Positions 22,133 through 33,278 of a DNA stretch of 64,000 bases are shown piece by piece. Positions within the stretch are counted from its first letter, which is position 1, and the number at the start of each line of letters is the position of its first letter. The stretch comes from Nitzschia sp. DOCU1 (taxonomy: Eukaryota; Bacillariophyta; Bacillariophyceae; Bacillariales; Bacillariaceae). Location: contig OX595990.1 of the NCBI GenBank assembly GCA_951394045.1, positions 2,596,549 to 2,660,548 of the forward strand. Reading direction: 5' to 3'. The notes under the pieces are model-generated. The model ran no database searches and had not been told where the DNA came from. It saw only the letters and a list, made by a program, of their open reading frames with translations. The position numbers and the translations under genes were made by a program.

Positions 22133-23364
22133 GATTCGGATTGGTATTTTTGGATCGGTTGATGTTTTCATTGGCAAGATCTGCAAAGAATGAGAGGAAG
22201 GAAGGAAGTTTGGTCTCCGCGGGACATCGCGAGACTTGGGCGAAAGTTCTTGGCGCGAGAGCCGGCCTTGCCAATTCGGGTGACAGCTTGTACGGATCGC
22301 GAGTCTTCTAGAAACTTCAATCGAAAAGGTGACGTCGACTGAGAACGGCCAGGTCAAATTACGGATGTTGATTGGTTAATCCGTGTCGCAAGAATTGAGA
22401 ATTGACACCAATGCTGAGGCCACGTCAATCGTTTGACGTCATCCAAGGAATGCTTCTAAAGGAAGATTTCCCCAAACCTGCATCGGAAAATGCTGCAAGA
22501 TGTGAGTGGGCGAATGGAAGCTTTCGACTTGATTCTCCTATAGCCGCGATGTTCTCACCCATCATCAAGACTGGACAATTCTTACACAGAGACAGCTGGC
22601 GACGCTTGGTCAGCGGCTAACTTCGCTTATTTGGTCGTTGAAATTAAAACGAATAGTGGATGCATTGTACCAGGTACGATAGCAAAAGCATCACTGTCGT
22701 TGGAGACGAAAGGTAGGCCGAAACGTCTTAGTCATACGATGATGTGGTCTCTACTAGTAGACAAGTCCTCATCGGCGACGCTTAGTCAGCAGCTAACTTC
22801 GCTTGTCCAGGTGGCTCATCGTCGTTGAAATCATAACGAATATAGTGGCAAAGCCATCAAGTTCGCTGTTACAGCTGTACTATCGGGAGTCTCTGGAGAA
22901 GTTCGTCATTGCGCCGAGTGACCTACTAGAGACTAGTAGTGGCAGTTGCCGCTCTCCCTATGAATGACTTACGTAGTTCGACTGACACGGTAAAATAGCA
23001 AAAGACACCACACCGGCAGTAGCAGAGCGAAGGTGCATGGCATCTCATCCCACACACGGATTCAACAACAAATCGAACAAGTCCGTTCAATTTTTGGTCG
23101 CAGAAGTCAAAGATCGCATTCGATCCCAAACGCGACTGCAAACACGATCCAGAAGCAGAGAAAGGAAGACGACCATGACGCCCACCAGCATGATCCAGAG
23201 AGACCCACGATTTGACGGCCATCACACACTCTGTATGGAAACTCCTCTTTTTACAAACTTACAAGCCACTACAGACTCTACAGTCAACGTTAGTCCAATT
23301 GGTGCGACGACGACCATTCACAGTTGAAAAATTGTGTCACTGATTCCATCCAAAATATACAAAA
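22133..23364. other. Divergent intergenic region with degenerate repeat
   Basis: 1.2 kb between divergent genes. Apart from the diverged direct repeat at 22599-22850 I see no gene. Short frames near 23033-23327 lack family character. Confidence 0.5.
22599..22850. repeat. Diverged direct repeat pair
   Basis: About 60-75 bp occurs twice. Copy 1 starts 22599 (GCGACGCTTGGTCAGCGGCT) and copy 2 starts about 22775 (GCGACGCTTAGTCAGCAGCT). Both continue through CGTTGAAAT and AACGAATA with an insertion in copy 2. It is an old local duplication of unknown origin. Confidence 0.65.
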
Positions 23365-24795
23365 ATGGCAGACGATTCCCCCAGTTTTCAACGACGACAA
23401 GCACTCCGTCAAGCCGACGCTGGAAATTCGATTCGAGTCTTGGATTCGTATCCGCTCATGAAATATTTTGATATATCACAACGTTTATTGGATGCCTTTC
23501 AAAAGGCTGTGGATGGGCGGCGGCTCGATGAAGCCTACGTGTACGGATTACGCTTTGCCGCCTTTGGAGTCGAGTCGTTGCCCAAGCACAAGGACTGGCG
23601 CAAAACGACTTACACGAAACAAAAACGACGAAATGCCAAGCAAGTCGAAAAGGTAATTTCCATGATGGAAATTATCAAGCAACGAATGGATGCGGAAGAG
23701 TTAGTGTTGCAAGAGCAGCGGCGAGTCCAAGAAGAAATTCGACAAGGAGAAGAAATGGCGCGACAAAAGCAACGAGAATTGGAGCAGGAACGTGCGCGAC
23801 AAGAGCAGCAAAGAAAAGAGCAAGAAGTAAAAGCCACGGAGGAGGAACTATCGAAACGAATTGAACAGAGTGCAATGGCGAAATTGCTCGCGATGCAGAG
23901 TACGCTGTCGGCATCCAAAATGGTCGAGACGTCTGCTTCGACGACGCCACACTCGAAAAAGGAAGAAACTCCAAAAGAATTTCGAAACGATTCTTCCAAA
24001 GAGAAGAGACCGAGCACGGATGTTGAATCGTCCACGACAAAGGCTCCTGTAGAAGAGAAGAAGACCGACCATCCAGCAGCCCATGCGGTTGCTACGCCGT
24101 CCAAGCATCCAGTTGAGACTACCAGTGAAACGACCCACGCTCCATCCAAATCTCCAAAGCCACTTCCTCGGAAAATGACTCCAAGAACGTCGAAAGAGCA
24201 GCAGACGATTGATTTGCTACACTCTACCATCCGTGCTCAAGAAAAGCGATTGATAGAAATCGAAAGCATTCAGATCCCGGCTATGGTACGATTGGCAAAA
24301 GAATGCTTGCAGCAGAATGAGGGCAATCGCGAGGCTGCTCTCAAGTTTGTTGCCAAAAAGCGGTCACTGGAACGTCAAATGGATGTCATCAAGGCGGCAA
24401 TTTTCAATATGGAGACTCAAATGTTCATGATCGAGAATGCCATGGAAGATAGACAAGTCCAAAAGGCTCTGGTGGACGCATCCCAGGCAATGAAGGGCTT
24501 ACAACAAAGCGTAGGCGATAGCGAGGGCACGGTGATGGATCTGACGAATCTATCCGCGTCGTTGCCGTCCTCTTCGGCATTGCTCGGCGAGCAGGATGAT
24601 GATGAGGAACTCTTGGAAGAGCTTGAGGCTTGGTTGGGACAGAAAAAGACTTTGCAACACGATGACGATGACGTTTCCATTTTATCAATGCCGAATGTAC
24701 CGACCTCGCTCAACGCCGCCAACTCGTTAGCTGCAGATTCATCCAAGGCCGAGTCGTCCACTTTGGACAAGTTGTTGAAAGCTGTTCTAGGATAA
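23365..24795 (+). CDS. ESCRT-III-like protein: USP8-dimerisation-type N-terminus fused to Snf7/CHMP-like C-terminus
   Basis: Single exon, 476 residues. Residues about 25-80 (LMKYFDISQRLLDAFQKAVD...AYVYGLRFAAFGVESLPKHKDW) resemble the USP8/AMSH dimerisation domain, a MIT-like helical bundle used for endosomal ESCRT recruitment. Next is a long Glu/Gln/Arg coiled coil (about 95-170), a charged low-complexity linker (to about 275), then a helical region with Snf7 character: repeated Q..R/L heptads, NMETQMFMIENAMEDRQVQKAL, MKGLQQSVGDSEGTVMDL and an acidic C-terminal helix EELLEELEAWLGQ. Snf7 proteins assemble into membrane-remodelling filaments, so a membrane-trafficking role is inferred. Both domain calls rest on eye comparison; the linker is atypically long for CHMP proteins. 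Confidence 0.65.
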   Translation: MADDSPSFQRRQALRQADAGNSIRVLDSYPLMKYFDISQRLLDAFQKAVDGRRLDEAYVYGLRFAAFGVESLPKHKDWRKTTYTKQKRRNAKQVEKVISMMEIIKQRMDAEELVLQEQRRVQEEIRQGEEMARQKQRELEQERARQEQQRKEQEVKATEEELSKRIEQSAMAKLLAMQSTLSASKMVETSASTTPHSKKEETPKEFRNDSSKEKRPSTDVESSTTKAPVEEKKTDHPAAHAVATPSKHPVETTSETTHAPSKSPKPLPRKMTPRTSKEQQTIDLLHSTIRAQEKRLIEIESIQIPAMVRLAKECLQQNEGNREAALKFVAKKRSLERQMDVIKAAIFNMETQMFMIENAMEDRQVQKALVDASQAMKGLQQSVGDSEGTVMDLTNLSASLPSSSALLGEQDDDEELLEELEAWLGQKKTLQHDDDDVSILSMPNVPTSLNAANSLAADSSKAESSTLDKLLKAVLG

Positions 24796-25220
24796 TACTA
24801 GATCTGGATTTTGATGATCATGTCGTAACCAAGAATAGAATAAGTAGACGCAATGCCTTTTGCTGTTTGTGATTGACCGTAGAGCTGATCAAGCCTCATC
24901 ATGGGTACAAACAACAAACAAGGAGCATCGGAACGATATTTCCTGGGCCCGACACGCAAATACCAGCAACGCTTGTGTCGTCGTTTGTGCCTCTACAAGC
25001 GTAGAACTTAGAGCTTGTGGAAACTGATACGAGGAAATGACAGATGGGTGAAGTAGAAAGTCTATATTGGATATTTACTTCAGACAGAAGGGGAACATCA
25101 GGATGGACCCTCATCTATCGTAGCATATCAAGTCGGCGTTTTCGGTCGCCTGTACTAATAACACACCAGATCGCTCCCTGCGTTCTAGAGATCGAAGATT
25201 TGTCTGTCATCCGGATCAAT
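24796..25220. other. Convergent 3' intergenic region
   Basis: 425 bp between the ends of two convergent genes. It probably holds 3' UTRs; nothing else is supported. Confidence 0.5.
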
Positions 25221-25942
25221 TTAGAACATGGGGTTTCCGGTAAGGGCAGGGACGGATCCCGGGATGTTGGCGGCCGCCGCGAAAGACATAATAGCAATCA
25301 TGGCAAGACGTCCGTTGTTCAATTCACTGTCTTGCTTTTTCTTCAGTGTGGCGGCATCAACAGAGGAAAAATCGATAGGAGGGAAGATGATGGTAGGAAG
25401 GGGACCTCCCTTGGTGTAGTGGACTCCATTGGACTCGGAGATGATTTCGGCAAGGAAGATCAAACCGATAATTTGTTGCTTGCCTGCACGAGGTACCAAA
25501 AAACAGAATTGTGAATTGTGTGAGGAGACTGTGGTGGTGCATACGACTACTGGTCGAACATCAGAGGTAACTAAACGAACTTACCAGCCTCTGGAACGGC
25601 ATCCCATGCATCGAAGGGCTTCATGGTGGACAAGGACTCGAACGAAACGTCCTTGCTGAGCATACCAGGGAAGTGGACTCCAGCAGCTTGGACAAGGTAT
25701 CCAGTGGTGGCAAGCATGGCCACACGGGAGTGCTTGAGCTCGGAGGCACGGAACCAGGCGAGCGTCTCCTTGGATCCAAGAGTAGCAAGACCAAAGGGAT
25801 CGAAGCTCTTAATAGGCATGGTGCTTCCCGCCATGTCATCCAAAGCGGCCATGCTCAAGGCAGTGGACGACTTTTGGGACGCCGGGGCGAAAGCAGCAGC
25901 GCTGGAGGCAAGAGCGAGAACAAGACCGGCAACCTTCATCAT
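25221..25942 (-). CDS. Fucoxanthin-chlorophyll a/c light-harvesting protein (LHC superfamily)
   Basis: Thylakoid antenna protein binding chlorophyll and fucoxanthin. Two exons, 25942-25585 and 25483-25221, with a 101-nt intron splitting a Gly codon, giving about 206 residues, a normal FCP length. Start MMKVAGLVLALASSAAAFAP gives a signal peptide with cleavage before Phe18, the diatom plastid motif; an in-frame ATG 18 bases farther upstream is less likely. The three LHC helices are visible: helix 1 ELKHSRVAMLATTGYLVQAAG, helix 2 around QQIIGLIFLAEIISESNG, helix 3 ELNNGRLAMIAIMSFAAAA, with the paired Glu/Arg of helices 1 and 3 that ligate chlorophyll. I cannot decide between Lhcf, Lhcr and Lhcx subfamilies by eye. 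Its 5' end faces the Tic110 gene 500 bp away. Confidence 0.92.
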
Positions 25943-26442
25943 GGTGATTTTGCTATTCAAAAATAAACAGTTGCCGATGCGATCCGTCAGACCAACAACG
26001 TCGTGCGCCCTTTTCTTCTGGTCGGCGGGGTATCTTGTCGGGTTTGCACTTCATCTTGGCCTCTAGAGTCCACTACTACTACGTCACATGCATTATCGCG
26101 TTGCGTCTCATGGATGTTGGCAGGATCGCGAAAACGAAACCTCAACAAGCATGGAATCTGGAATCCAAAGAGATGGGAAGTATAATTTCCTAAAATGGCG
26201 TGCGTGCTCCTTGAACACTGTTCGCACGTCGGCAACCCAAATTTCCGCGTGGAATAATTTCCTCCTTCCAACACATCCACACACATCGAAGGCACTGACG
26301 CTCGACCCATCTTACCTCAACTTGGCTAGTAGAGACATCGCTACCTCTCATCGACGTCGGCCCTCTTTTCTTCAAAAGATTTGTCTCATTTCATCGGCTT
26401 TACCTTGATGTCTTCAGAGTTGCCGAATATTTTTCTTTAACC
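25943..26442. promoter_or_regulatory. Divergent promoter region between LHC and Tic110 genes
   Basis: 500 bp between two head-to-head genes whose products both act in the plastid. A shared bidirectional promoter is an inference from geometry; I did not find a specific motif. Confidence 0.4.
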
Positions 26443-29400
26443 ATGAAATTTACTGCCTCGACTGTGGCGGCTCTCGTGCTGGCAAACGCCAATGTCGCCG
26501 ATGCTTTCACCGTCCGAACACCGTTGGCGATGCCGAACCAGATGCATGCTAGCAATCCTTCTTACCAGAGGCTGTCACCTCTCAAATTTACTGAAATTTC
26601 CGGGGGCATGGAAGAGTTGCAGGAGCTAACTGAGGACAAGCGAGCCAACGCATTTGAGAAGCAAGTTAGAAAATCCCCTTCCTTCTGGAAGCTAGCTGGT
26701 TATGCTACTATTCCCGTTTCGGCTGCTTTGGGGTTTGGACTAGTGCCTAGCCGACGATTGGCAGCTCACGCTGCTGGAGCAATCGTTACTGGAGTTGCTG
26801 GGGCTATTGGCAAGTCACGCCTCGACGCAATCACAGAGTCTGCTGCAACCCCCGCCATTGCTCAAGCCATCATCGACCATGGAGTCGAAGATCCTACCAC
26901 GACAAATGGGTACATCCGAGAAATACAAACTACTTTTGGCATTGTTGACGATGTAGAGTTTGAGGCTATGTGCGCGGAAGTTTACTCCAAATATCTTTTG
27001 GGAATGGTCAAATTTAACCCCATTACCAAAACTAGTGAACCCAAGGAACTAGAGAACCTCAAAACGGCCCTCGGCCTGTCAAACTTGATGGTTGGAGAGG
27101 CTCACGGCGCGGCTGCAGCGGAATGGTATCGCACGACATGCCTTTTCACCCCCGAAGAAGACTTGGAGGACCCGGATCATCCTGACCGACAGGCCATGGA
27201 CAAATTCCTGTTCCTCACCGAGCGAGTGTTGCACCGAGGCGAAGAAACGCCCGAGGCGTTCAAGTTTGAAATGACGAGAGTTGCGAAAGCCATGAACTTG
27301 TCGCTTGCGGAAGCCTTGGATCGCGTGACGGATGTGAATGAACCCTTCTACCAACGGGCGTTGAAGTCTACTCGCGCCAAGCTTGGAACCAACCAGGTCT
27401 CGCAGTCCACGTTGGAAAAAGCAAGACAATCGCTAGGAATCTCCGAGGAGACTGCCTTTGATATGCACATCGCCTGCTTGAACGAGGAAGTTCGGGAACT
27501 CTTGGGTCTTAAGACGAGCGACGATGAGGATGCCCAAGAAGTGGACACTATGACTGCCAAGTTTAGCGAAGGAGCCAGAGAAAGAGTAAGTTTATATACG
27601 CATGTCTGTGTTGCGTACACGAAAAGCGAAGTTCCGTACTAACGAATATATCTTTTGCCAGTTGGACCAACTTGTGGATATCCTGGGACTCTCCGATTCA
27701 GACGCCGATTACGAGATTTCTGCGGAGGTGACTCCTCTGTACCAAGCAACCGCTTTGGCTGCCATTAAAGATGTCTTGTCGTCAAGTGCCACGGCGGAAG
27801 TGGCCTGGGAGAGGATAGAAACCCGACGAAAAGAGTTACTTTTGCCTGAGTCCAAGAGTCGAGGTCTCATATCTTCAATGGTGATGCAAGCTCTCGGTGG
27901 ACCACTCGAGGAAACCAACAAATTTGCCAAGGTCAATAATGAGGCCGCCGTCTACGACAACCTCCTTGAGGCACTTGAGGCAAAGAAGGCGTTGCTTGCC
28001 ATTTTGACAATGTCTGGATGGGATGAGTTTGAAAATTTTGATAAGACTTTCTGCGACCCTTGGAACCGACAGTCGGCCAATGGCTTCTTGCGATCGGACG
28101 AGCGCATCAAGCTGTACAAGATCTTCCTTACGCGAGCGGCCCGCAAATCCAAGGATGGCAGCCTTTCGGATGAAATGTACGAGAAAATCATGGAGATCAA
28201 GGGCCTGTTGGGAATTTCTGATGACCAAGCCGAAATCGAAGCCCGGGCTGCATTTGGTCCTGAAGTGCAAAAAGCTTGCCTTCGAGCGACAACAGAAATT
28301 GTCGCCGATTATACCGAAGAGTTGGCCAAGAACATGCAGAAGGATATTGATTCTGCTATGGAGAAATACCGACTCTCGGAGGATTTCCTTCGTGAACAAG
28401 GAGCCGTCTACTACGCCAAGGCAGTATCTCAAATCAGCGACAAATCACCTGCTGGCATCCCAACGAAAGAGATGAACCATGCCCTGGGAGCCCTTCAAAA
28501 GATGTTCCGTCTCGAGAAGGCCGACACCTACCCCGCCCATATGGAATATTTCGGTCACGTGTACAAGAAGAGCATTCTTGAAGCTATGGGCTCCACTGGC
28601 GTCATTCGACCAGAACTCAAGGGCTCTCTGGCGGATTTGCGCGATCGATTGGGCGTTCGGGAGGAAGACACCAAGGAGCTATTCTTGGAAGCCATCGAGG
28701 AGAAGTTTGTGCCGATGGTCAAGTGGATCAACAGCGAGATGGAACGTACTATGCTTAACCAAAAGCAATTGTCAGAGCGCCGAGGCAGAGACATGGGGGA
28801 GGACATGTTCCAGTCTGGAAAGGTCGCGGATGTAAGTATTTTGTGCCGTCGTCCCCAAGTGGTACGTTACGGCGACTCAGCTCACGTTTGCTTTCTATCT
28901 TTAGGGTGTATTGGGTCTTGGTGCTGAAGTCAATATCATGGGCGATATCATCAATTTGGTTGACTTCTATGCAGAGAATGAAATTGCCGAAGAAAAGGAA
29001 ATTGGCACCAAGGAAGTGGCTGGAGAAGAGGTCCCCGTGTTTGAAACCTCTTATCCTATCACCGCTATTGGAACAGGCTCGTTGGACCAAGAAATGGCGG
29101 AATACCTCTACCGTCAGTTTGTGGTGGGCGCCTTCACAGCCCAGGGCGAACAAGCCTCCCGTTACGAGGCCGCTCGAGCTAGCTTTGGCGGCATTCTTGG
29201 CCTTACTAGCGAAAAGATGGAAGAGATCAATGATACGATTGGAAGCTCGGTCTATGACAACTTTGTTTCGAGAACGATGGCGACAAAGGGCGCTTTGGAT
29301 CAACAGGACATGATGTTCCTCGCCAACATCAATGGTAAACTCGGATTGTCATCGGAGGTTTCTGAAAAGCTTTTGTTACAATCCCAGAAGAAGGTCCTCT

Positions 29401-29918
29401 CCGAGGAAATTAATGCTCTGATGGACGATCCCTCACCCGAGGGACTCAAGGCATTCCGCGAGAAATGCAACGCTATGGGAATGGATTTGGCGGAGGATGT
29501 AGGCATTTCCACTACCCGTATTGTCCGCATGTTCGAGAACGAAATTGTTCCCGGCTTGAAGAGTGGACAAATCACAGCAGAAACCAGTGAGATCTTGACA
29601 GAAATCCAGGAAAGTCTTAACCTGGATCCTGAAGAATGCGAGTCCATGTTCGAGGCGGCTCTCTTACGTCTTGCCAAGCAAGCCATGGACATGATCAATG
29701 CCGAGTTGCTTCGAGGAAGAGAAGAAAACACGGTGGATCTCATCAAGGAGCTGGTCCGATACGCCGCTTTCGTGGATGGCGATTTGGGACTTAACGTCGA
29801 AGAGTCGCAGGCCTACCAAGTCATTAATATCTATGAAGCCTTTGACTTTGAGGGCGAAGACCCGGCCCAAGTCGAGGCCAACAAGGAATTGCTGAAAACG
29901 GCAGTCGGGGTCAATTAG
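26443..29918 (+). CDS. TIC110: Tic110 homologue, inner-envelope protein import
   Basis: Scaffold of the TIC complex that receives preproteins at the innermost plastid envelope. Three exons: 26443-27585, 27662-28831 and 28905-29918. The introns (GTAAGT...CCAG, 76 nt; GTAAGT...TTAG, 73 nt) preserve frame, giving about 1,108 residues, similar to plant Tic110. The signal peptide ends VADA with Phe22 next (ADA-FTV), fitting plastid targeting. Residues about 90-130 contain a Gly/Ala-rich hydrophobic segment (RRLAAHAAGAIVTGVAGAIG) matching the N-terminal membrane anchor. The rest is repeated helical modules with Tic110-like motifs (LENLKTALGLSNLMVGEAHG, LDQLVDILGLSDSDADYE, IMEIKGLLGISDDQAEIEAR, LGLTSEKMEEINDTIG). 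Exon junction continuity (GARER/LDQLVD; KVAD/GVLGLG) supports the model. Confidence 0.88.
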
Positions 29919-31003
29919 TAGGTCTTTGACAACAAAAGTTAGATGTAAGATAGTTGTAAGTCACCGATGGCTCAAACTTTGGGCAAGACCACTAGCTACT
30001 TCTACTTGGATCACGCCAAGCAACGTCGTCGTTGCTCCCTCGTGGCGTCGTACCAATATATTTCACATTACTGCAATAATTCGGATGGTTGACTGGATCT
30101 ATCGCCTCCCAGGCTACTAGACGAATGAAAATAGTAGACAAAAAACAAACTTTTCCTTGCTATCAGTCCCACGTGCAAATTCCAAAAAGATAATCGTAGT
30201 CAGACGCCTTACCGTTGGGCCAACAGGACAGTAATTATCCCGCCTGGGAATCGAACCCAGAATCTTCTGATGACAACTGCTAATAGTTGGCCAAGTTAAG
30301 CTTATAAACTTAGTACATTTTGTGTACTTCAACGTGTTGGGGAAATTGGATTGCATCGATATCTTCGGGTATTAATAAACACATTTGAAAGCGTCACTTA
30401 AGTCATTTCCCGCATGATTGCCGACGGGCCATATTGTGATCGGACATTTCAAATTCTCCTTGCTGGTTCTCAATGGATTCCAGTAAGATAAATAGGTCCA
30501 ACGCTTGTCACAAATGAATGCCGTTGGAGCGCCCTTTCGCAATATAGCGTCTGCCCAGCGTCAATATTACGTTCAATTGTCTTCTTAAATACCAACATTG
30601 TTATGTGTATTTGTAAGCATGGAGTGCTCCACGAAATTTACACCCACTTTGTTCTTTCAAAGTGGAGTATTTGAAAACAGCTATGGGATTCGCGTGGTTC
30701 CGTGGCTGCACACGACTTCCGTCTCCGACCGAACGCGACGCGTCTTCCCGCCCAGATCGACAAAATTCGTTAGAAAACCACCACCAGCTTGTCGCGTTCG
30801 CGGGGACGCTCTTGCACCATCATCATCCTCCTCTTCATACGATCAGAACGACATCAACTGATTCTTCCCTTCTTGTTTCATCATTTGAGCAAGTTGTTAC
30901 ATCAATCGATCATTTACGCAAAGGGAACTGGTTCAGTGAACTCTGCAGTAGATAGCGACTGACGATTGAGTGGATACGTAGGTTCCACGAAAAACTGGAA
31001 AAC
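29919..31003. other. Intergenic region with a tRNA-like remnant
   Basis: 1.1 kb between Tic110 and the SLD-BTB gene. Apart from the tRNA-like fragment near 30235-30300 I see only short frames without family character. Confidence 0.5.
30235..30300 (-). pseudogene. tRNA-like remnant (B box and T arm preserved)
   Basis: The minus strand has a perfect T arm: CTGGG stem, TTCGATT loop, CCCAG stem, with the RNA polymerase III B box GGTTCGATTCC (complement at 30247-30257). Upstream is an A-box-like TGGCCAAC. The expected 5' acceptor strand complementary to the 3' GCGGGAT is missing and the anticodon arm does not fold canonically. This reads as a degenerate tRNA or the head of a tRNA-derived SINE rather than a working tRNA. 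Confidence 0.45.
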
Positions 31004-33074
31004 ATGGATAATTTGGAGCAACAGCTGCTGGACCAGATCATCTGGAATGAGGCTGGACGAGCCGCAAACAACAATAATGATAACTTTGACAACGAAAATG
31101 CGGAGGACGATGAAGACCGTGATGGAGATGGTACCTTGGATGGTGGTGTTGCTCGGGGTCCGGACGATACATCGGAGCGAAAGAGCAAATCGAAGTGCGA
31201 CCTAGTAAGTGCCGGCTACGTAGGCTCTGGTACATTTTCTACGCAGTTGGAAACTCATCGATGTTCGTTCTGTTGTTCAGATTTTCTTTTTGGCGTGCGA
31301 GGAAACCCTGGACTTTTGCCCCCAGCATCCTATTGTTCGACCAGGTGTAGTAGTAAGCATCGGCTTGGATAAGAGCACAAAGCTCTCTGCGGTGTTTCAG
31401 CGATATGTAGACTTTTGCAATGAGGCTGTTCCGAAGGCGGATAGGCAGATTGTTGTGTCCGACTTGGAGTTTGTACACTGCCATGTCTTGAATGGTTCTG
31501 ACACCGCAGAGTCTAGCGCACTGATGAAGAACGATAGAATCAGGGTTCGAAGAGAACGAACCACTGAAAGGGAGGCGGAGCTGGAGCGAAAGCGGCTGCA
31601 GAGAGAAGCCGATCGAAATTTCTTTCAGCAAATGCGGTACTTGATGCCCGATATGGCCAGCACAAAGTTTGCCGATGTCATCATAGATTGCATGGGCAAG
31701 CTAGCGGACGAGAGTGGGCGAAATCAGCAAGTGTTGAGAAGCACTGTCAAGGCGCATTCGGTGCTTCTGAAGAAGCGCTGCCCGTTTCTGGCGGGGAAGA
31801 TTGCTTCTGCTCGGATTCAGGCGGACATGGAAGCCCAGATGGAGGCCCGACTCACCCCCGAACGAGACGAAGGCATGAACGAGGACAAAGCGAATATAGT
31901 TAGCAGAGTTGAATCAGATGTTCGGTCCGTAGACGAAGAGTCAGACGGCGACATGGACGACGATGACGACAGCGCTGTCGTCTCGTTTCCACAGAAGGAG
32001 AAACAGGAGGCTCAGCTGGCCACTGGGGCAGCCGAGATTGAGATTGATGATGACGACGACGACGAGTCATTAGACGGATCGAGACCCCGAAACATCCCGG
32101 AAGATTCTCGACCGAGCTCTCCTGCTATCGTTCCCACCGACAAAGCCCCACGGCAGGCGAAGCAGCATCTACGGATTACGCTGAACCACTCCCCAGAAGC
32201 TGTCAAGCTACTTCTGGAGTACTGCTACACAAACCGAGTAGGGTGCCTTGGTCAGGAAGCGTTTATGCAGGCGTGTAAAACAAAGCCACAGAAGCACGCT
32301 GGGCCGATTGCTCCTTACCCGATCTCTGCGTCTGGTTCGCGCCGATGGCCCAAGAACGGATTCCCCACTGTACCCTTTGACGTCGCCATTGCCGGCATTG
32401 TACTAGCAGAGGAAGCTGGTCTCCCCCGCCTCTCTATCATGTGTGAAGTAGCAGCTTCACAGCTTTTGACGCACGCCAATGTTTTTGATGCGCTTGCACA
32501 GTGCGCTGCTCAGAAGAGCGCTACTGGAAACGACCTTCCGCGACTGCGTAAGGGTGCCATGTCTCTCATCTTCAGAAACGGAAAGCGGGGTGTTGGTGAT
32601 CTAGAACGCTTACAGCCCTTCCGACGGGGTTATCAAGCCCGACGGGCAGTCGTAATCCCTATACTGATGCAAGGAACGCTCGAAGCAGTGGGCTCCAACG
32701 AGAAGATTCTTGCCGCCAAGCGAGAACGCAATGATTGGAAGATGCTACAGTATGACGTGGAGGACAAGGAAGATAAGTTCCTCCGAGACCGGGAGCGAAA
32801 GAAGCGACGGATCGAACGTATCGAGAACGATCCAAGCCGACAGAACGAGCTCATTGATTACGAGATTGATGACATCTACGATGATTTCCGAGGTTGGGCG
32901 CAAGAGGCTCCCAAGCGATCGTTGAAGCGCATGGCAAAGCACTTGGAAGCCATGACGAATAGAACGATGGCACGATACTCGTACTCACACGGCGGAGGCG
33001 GGAGTTCTGGGAACCATCGACGGTCAAGCGGCAGCCGACGAAGAACATCTACGATTTCGGTCCCCAAGCATTAG
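31004..33074 (+). CDS. Ubiquitin/SUMO-like (SLD-type) plus BTB/POZ protein
   Basis: Two exons, 31004-31204 and 31281-33074, with a 76-nt GTAAGT...TTCAG intron in phase 0, giving about 664 residues. An acidic Asn-rich N-terminus is followed by a ubiquitin-like fold about 68-160 (VVVSIGLDKSTKLSAVFQRYVDFC ... DLEFVHCHVLNGSDTAESSALMKNDRIRVRRE), like SUMO-like domains of Rad60/Nip45. A BTB/POZ domain is split by a large acidic insert: first half FADVIIDCMGKL...TVKAHSVLLKKRCPFL (about 185-235), second half ITLNHSPEAVKLLLEYCYTNRVG (about 365) with a later helix (VAIAGIVLAEEAGLPRLS). The C-terminus has a basic helix and a Gly/Ser-rich tail. BTB proteins often recruit substrates to cullin-3 ligases; that role here is inference. 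Confidence 0.72.
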
Positions 33075-33278
33075 CCCATGTATATAGTCCTCTAGCTAGC
33101 AACAAAAGTTAGCATGAACTAGTTTGGAATACAAAAATCTCTCTACGTTAGCAGGAGTAGTAGAGGATTTTCCATCCATGACAGCCGTGACTTAACTTGT
33201 TATTGCTTCCTCGAAGCAACGGGATGTCGTGTACAACTTGCTACTATGAGTAGGTCAACCGCCAGTCACAGTGTCGTC

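Noticed and set aside
30235..30300. A functional tRNA gene
   Set aside because: No 5' acceptor strand pairs with the 3' end and the anticodon arm is non-canonical.
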